A stretch of DNA of 64,000 bases from Ricinus communis (lineage: Eukaryota; Streptophyta; Magnoliopsida; Malpighiales; Euphorbiaceae): NCBI RefSeq assembly GCF_019578655.1, contig NC_063258.1:4571283-4635282 (forward strand). The letters are read 5' to 3'. Numbering within the stretch: the first letter of the stretch is position 1; each line of letters starts with the position of its first letter. The notes under the pieces were generated by a model. It worked only from the letters and a program-made list of their open reading frames with translations. It searched no databases and was not told the origin of the DNA. Shown here piece by piece: positions 63,010 through 64,000 of this stretch. A program made the position numbers and the translations under genes.

Positions 63010-63440
63010 TTTTTAGAATTTTCGTCAGAAAAAGAATATTAATAATATATCTACAAGACGGATATTTTTTTTAAAAAATTTACATTATCAATAATTTCAG
63101 TTTTTATTTTAAATCTTTTTTATTTTTTTTTAGAATTTTATTAAAAAATAGATATTAAAAGTATACCTAAAAAATACCAAAAAAAATACTAAAAGTATGC
63201 CTATAAGATATCGAAAAGATATTATTTTTTAATTTTATATTATTTTAAATTTAATTTTTATTTTAGATCTTTTTATTTTTTTAAGATTTTATCAGAAAAT
63301 AAATATTAAATGTACATCTAAAAAATACCAAAAATTTATTTTATTTTAACTTGTATTATTATAAATTTACCTTTTATAATTTTATCCGAAAAAAGATATT
63401 AAAAGTTTACCTATAAAATACTAAAAATATATTATTTTAA
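63010..63440. repeat. Degenerate AT-rich tandem repeat, about four units
   Basis: A phrase of the form AGAATTTTATCAGAAAATAG, ATATTAAAAGTATACCTA, AAAAATACC recurs imperfectly near 63017, 63133, 63285 and 63380. Spacing is uneven at 95-152 bp. It is non-coding. Confidence 0.5.
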
Positions 63441-64000
63441 TTTATATTACTGTAAAATCGGTCAAATTAAGTAGATTTACAGTTTTTATTTTATATCTAT
63501 ATATTGGGTATTCATAAATTGAATGATATTATATGTTTTATTTATAGTAATTAGTAAGTTTTAATGATATTTTAAAAAATATACCATAATATGTCAATAA
63601 AATATTAAAAAATATATTATAATGCAGTTTAAAAAAATTTATAAATAACTTTTTTTTAAAAAGAAATTATAAAAAAAAAAAAATGCCCGCGCACTTTTCC
63701 AGAGATATGTAAAAGTCCCCACTATGTATTCATGATAGGGCCTAGAAATGAGCGATTGTCTCGATCAAAATCTCTTCTGAAGAGTCTCGTTTGATGAAGA
63801 AATCAAACTCAAACTAAATAAAAGTCAGCTTGTTAATGTGTTGCATGCTCATAGGAGCTTAAAATTTAAATAAAATTTTTAAATATATTTTCTTATCAGA
63901 TATATAAAAAAAAAACGTATTTAAACAATTTACTAAAGTAAATTATAGATTTCATTAAGTTACAATTTTTATATTAATATTTTACCTCTTAAATAAACAA
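63441..64000. other. AT-rich DNA, no gene seen
   Basis: AT-rich sequence continues to the window edge. There are no frames, RNA genes or repeats I can support. Confidence 0.5.

Noticed and set aside
1..64000. tRNA, rRNA or microRNA genes
   Set aside because: No cloverleaf with A and B boxes, rRNA segment or long foldback was seen by eye. A covariance-model search would be needed to exclude small RNA genes.

Overview
This window is nuclear DNA of a flowering plant, most likely a eudicot. It is AT-rich, with spliced genes using GT-AG introns and dense LTR retrotransposon debris. Only two intact protein-coding genes can be supported: LHCB6 (CP24, a photosystem II antenna protein) at 2525-3639 on the + strand with two exons, and a PIN2-type auxin efflux carrier at 41107-46029 on the + strand with six exons. 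Both reconstruct to full-length proteins of 256 and 637 residues. A Malpighiales or Euphorbiaceae-like host is possible, but the sequence does not prove it.

The dominant feature is a tandem array of a 39-bp unit from about 6157 to 30824. It holds about 22.3 kb of repeats (roughly 570 units) and is split once by a 2.3-kb solo LTR (19729-22036) with a perfect 5-bp target duplication. The array is organised at several levels. Units of 39 bp form 9-unit blocks of about 344-350 bp, and three to five of these blocks plus a constant segment form higher-order repeats of 1.70 to 2.51 kb (9.5-25 kb). In the right third (about 25.2-30.8 kb) the units tend to follow a three-unit cycle of 117 bp. Because 39 is a multiple of 3, long open frames appear on both strands. 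I read these as products of the repeat, not as genes.

The array lies between retroelement-like sequences. On the left (5669-6156) is what looks like the first part of a Ty3/gypsy LTR. On the right (30825-33650) is a leader, a primer-binding-site-like motif and an LTR of another Ty3/gypsy family on the - strand. Degenerate copies of that second LTR family recur at 1-540 and about 49.0-50.4 kb.

From 33.7 to 39.5 kb there is a decayed Ty1/copia element of Sirevirus-like layout: pol, an env-like/ORF1-like remnant, and a 3' LTR. After PIN2, from 46.6 kb to 62.9 kb, there is a nest of Athila-like Ty3/gypsy elements on the - strand. The outermost (51909-61922) has exact ends and a matching AAGAA target duplication. 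Its pol is dead: it has a frameshift, three in-frame stops and a lost catalytic aspartate, gag/protease are missing, and one LTR is rearranged. The last kilobase is AT-rich with a degenerate tandem repeat.

The two genes are unrelated in function (light harvesting; root auxin transport) and nothing suggests joint regulation. The strongest candidate for something undescribed is the hierarchical 39-bp array and its possible origin inside a retroelement.
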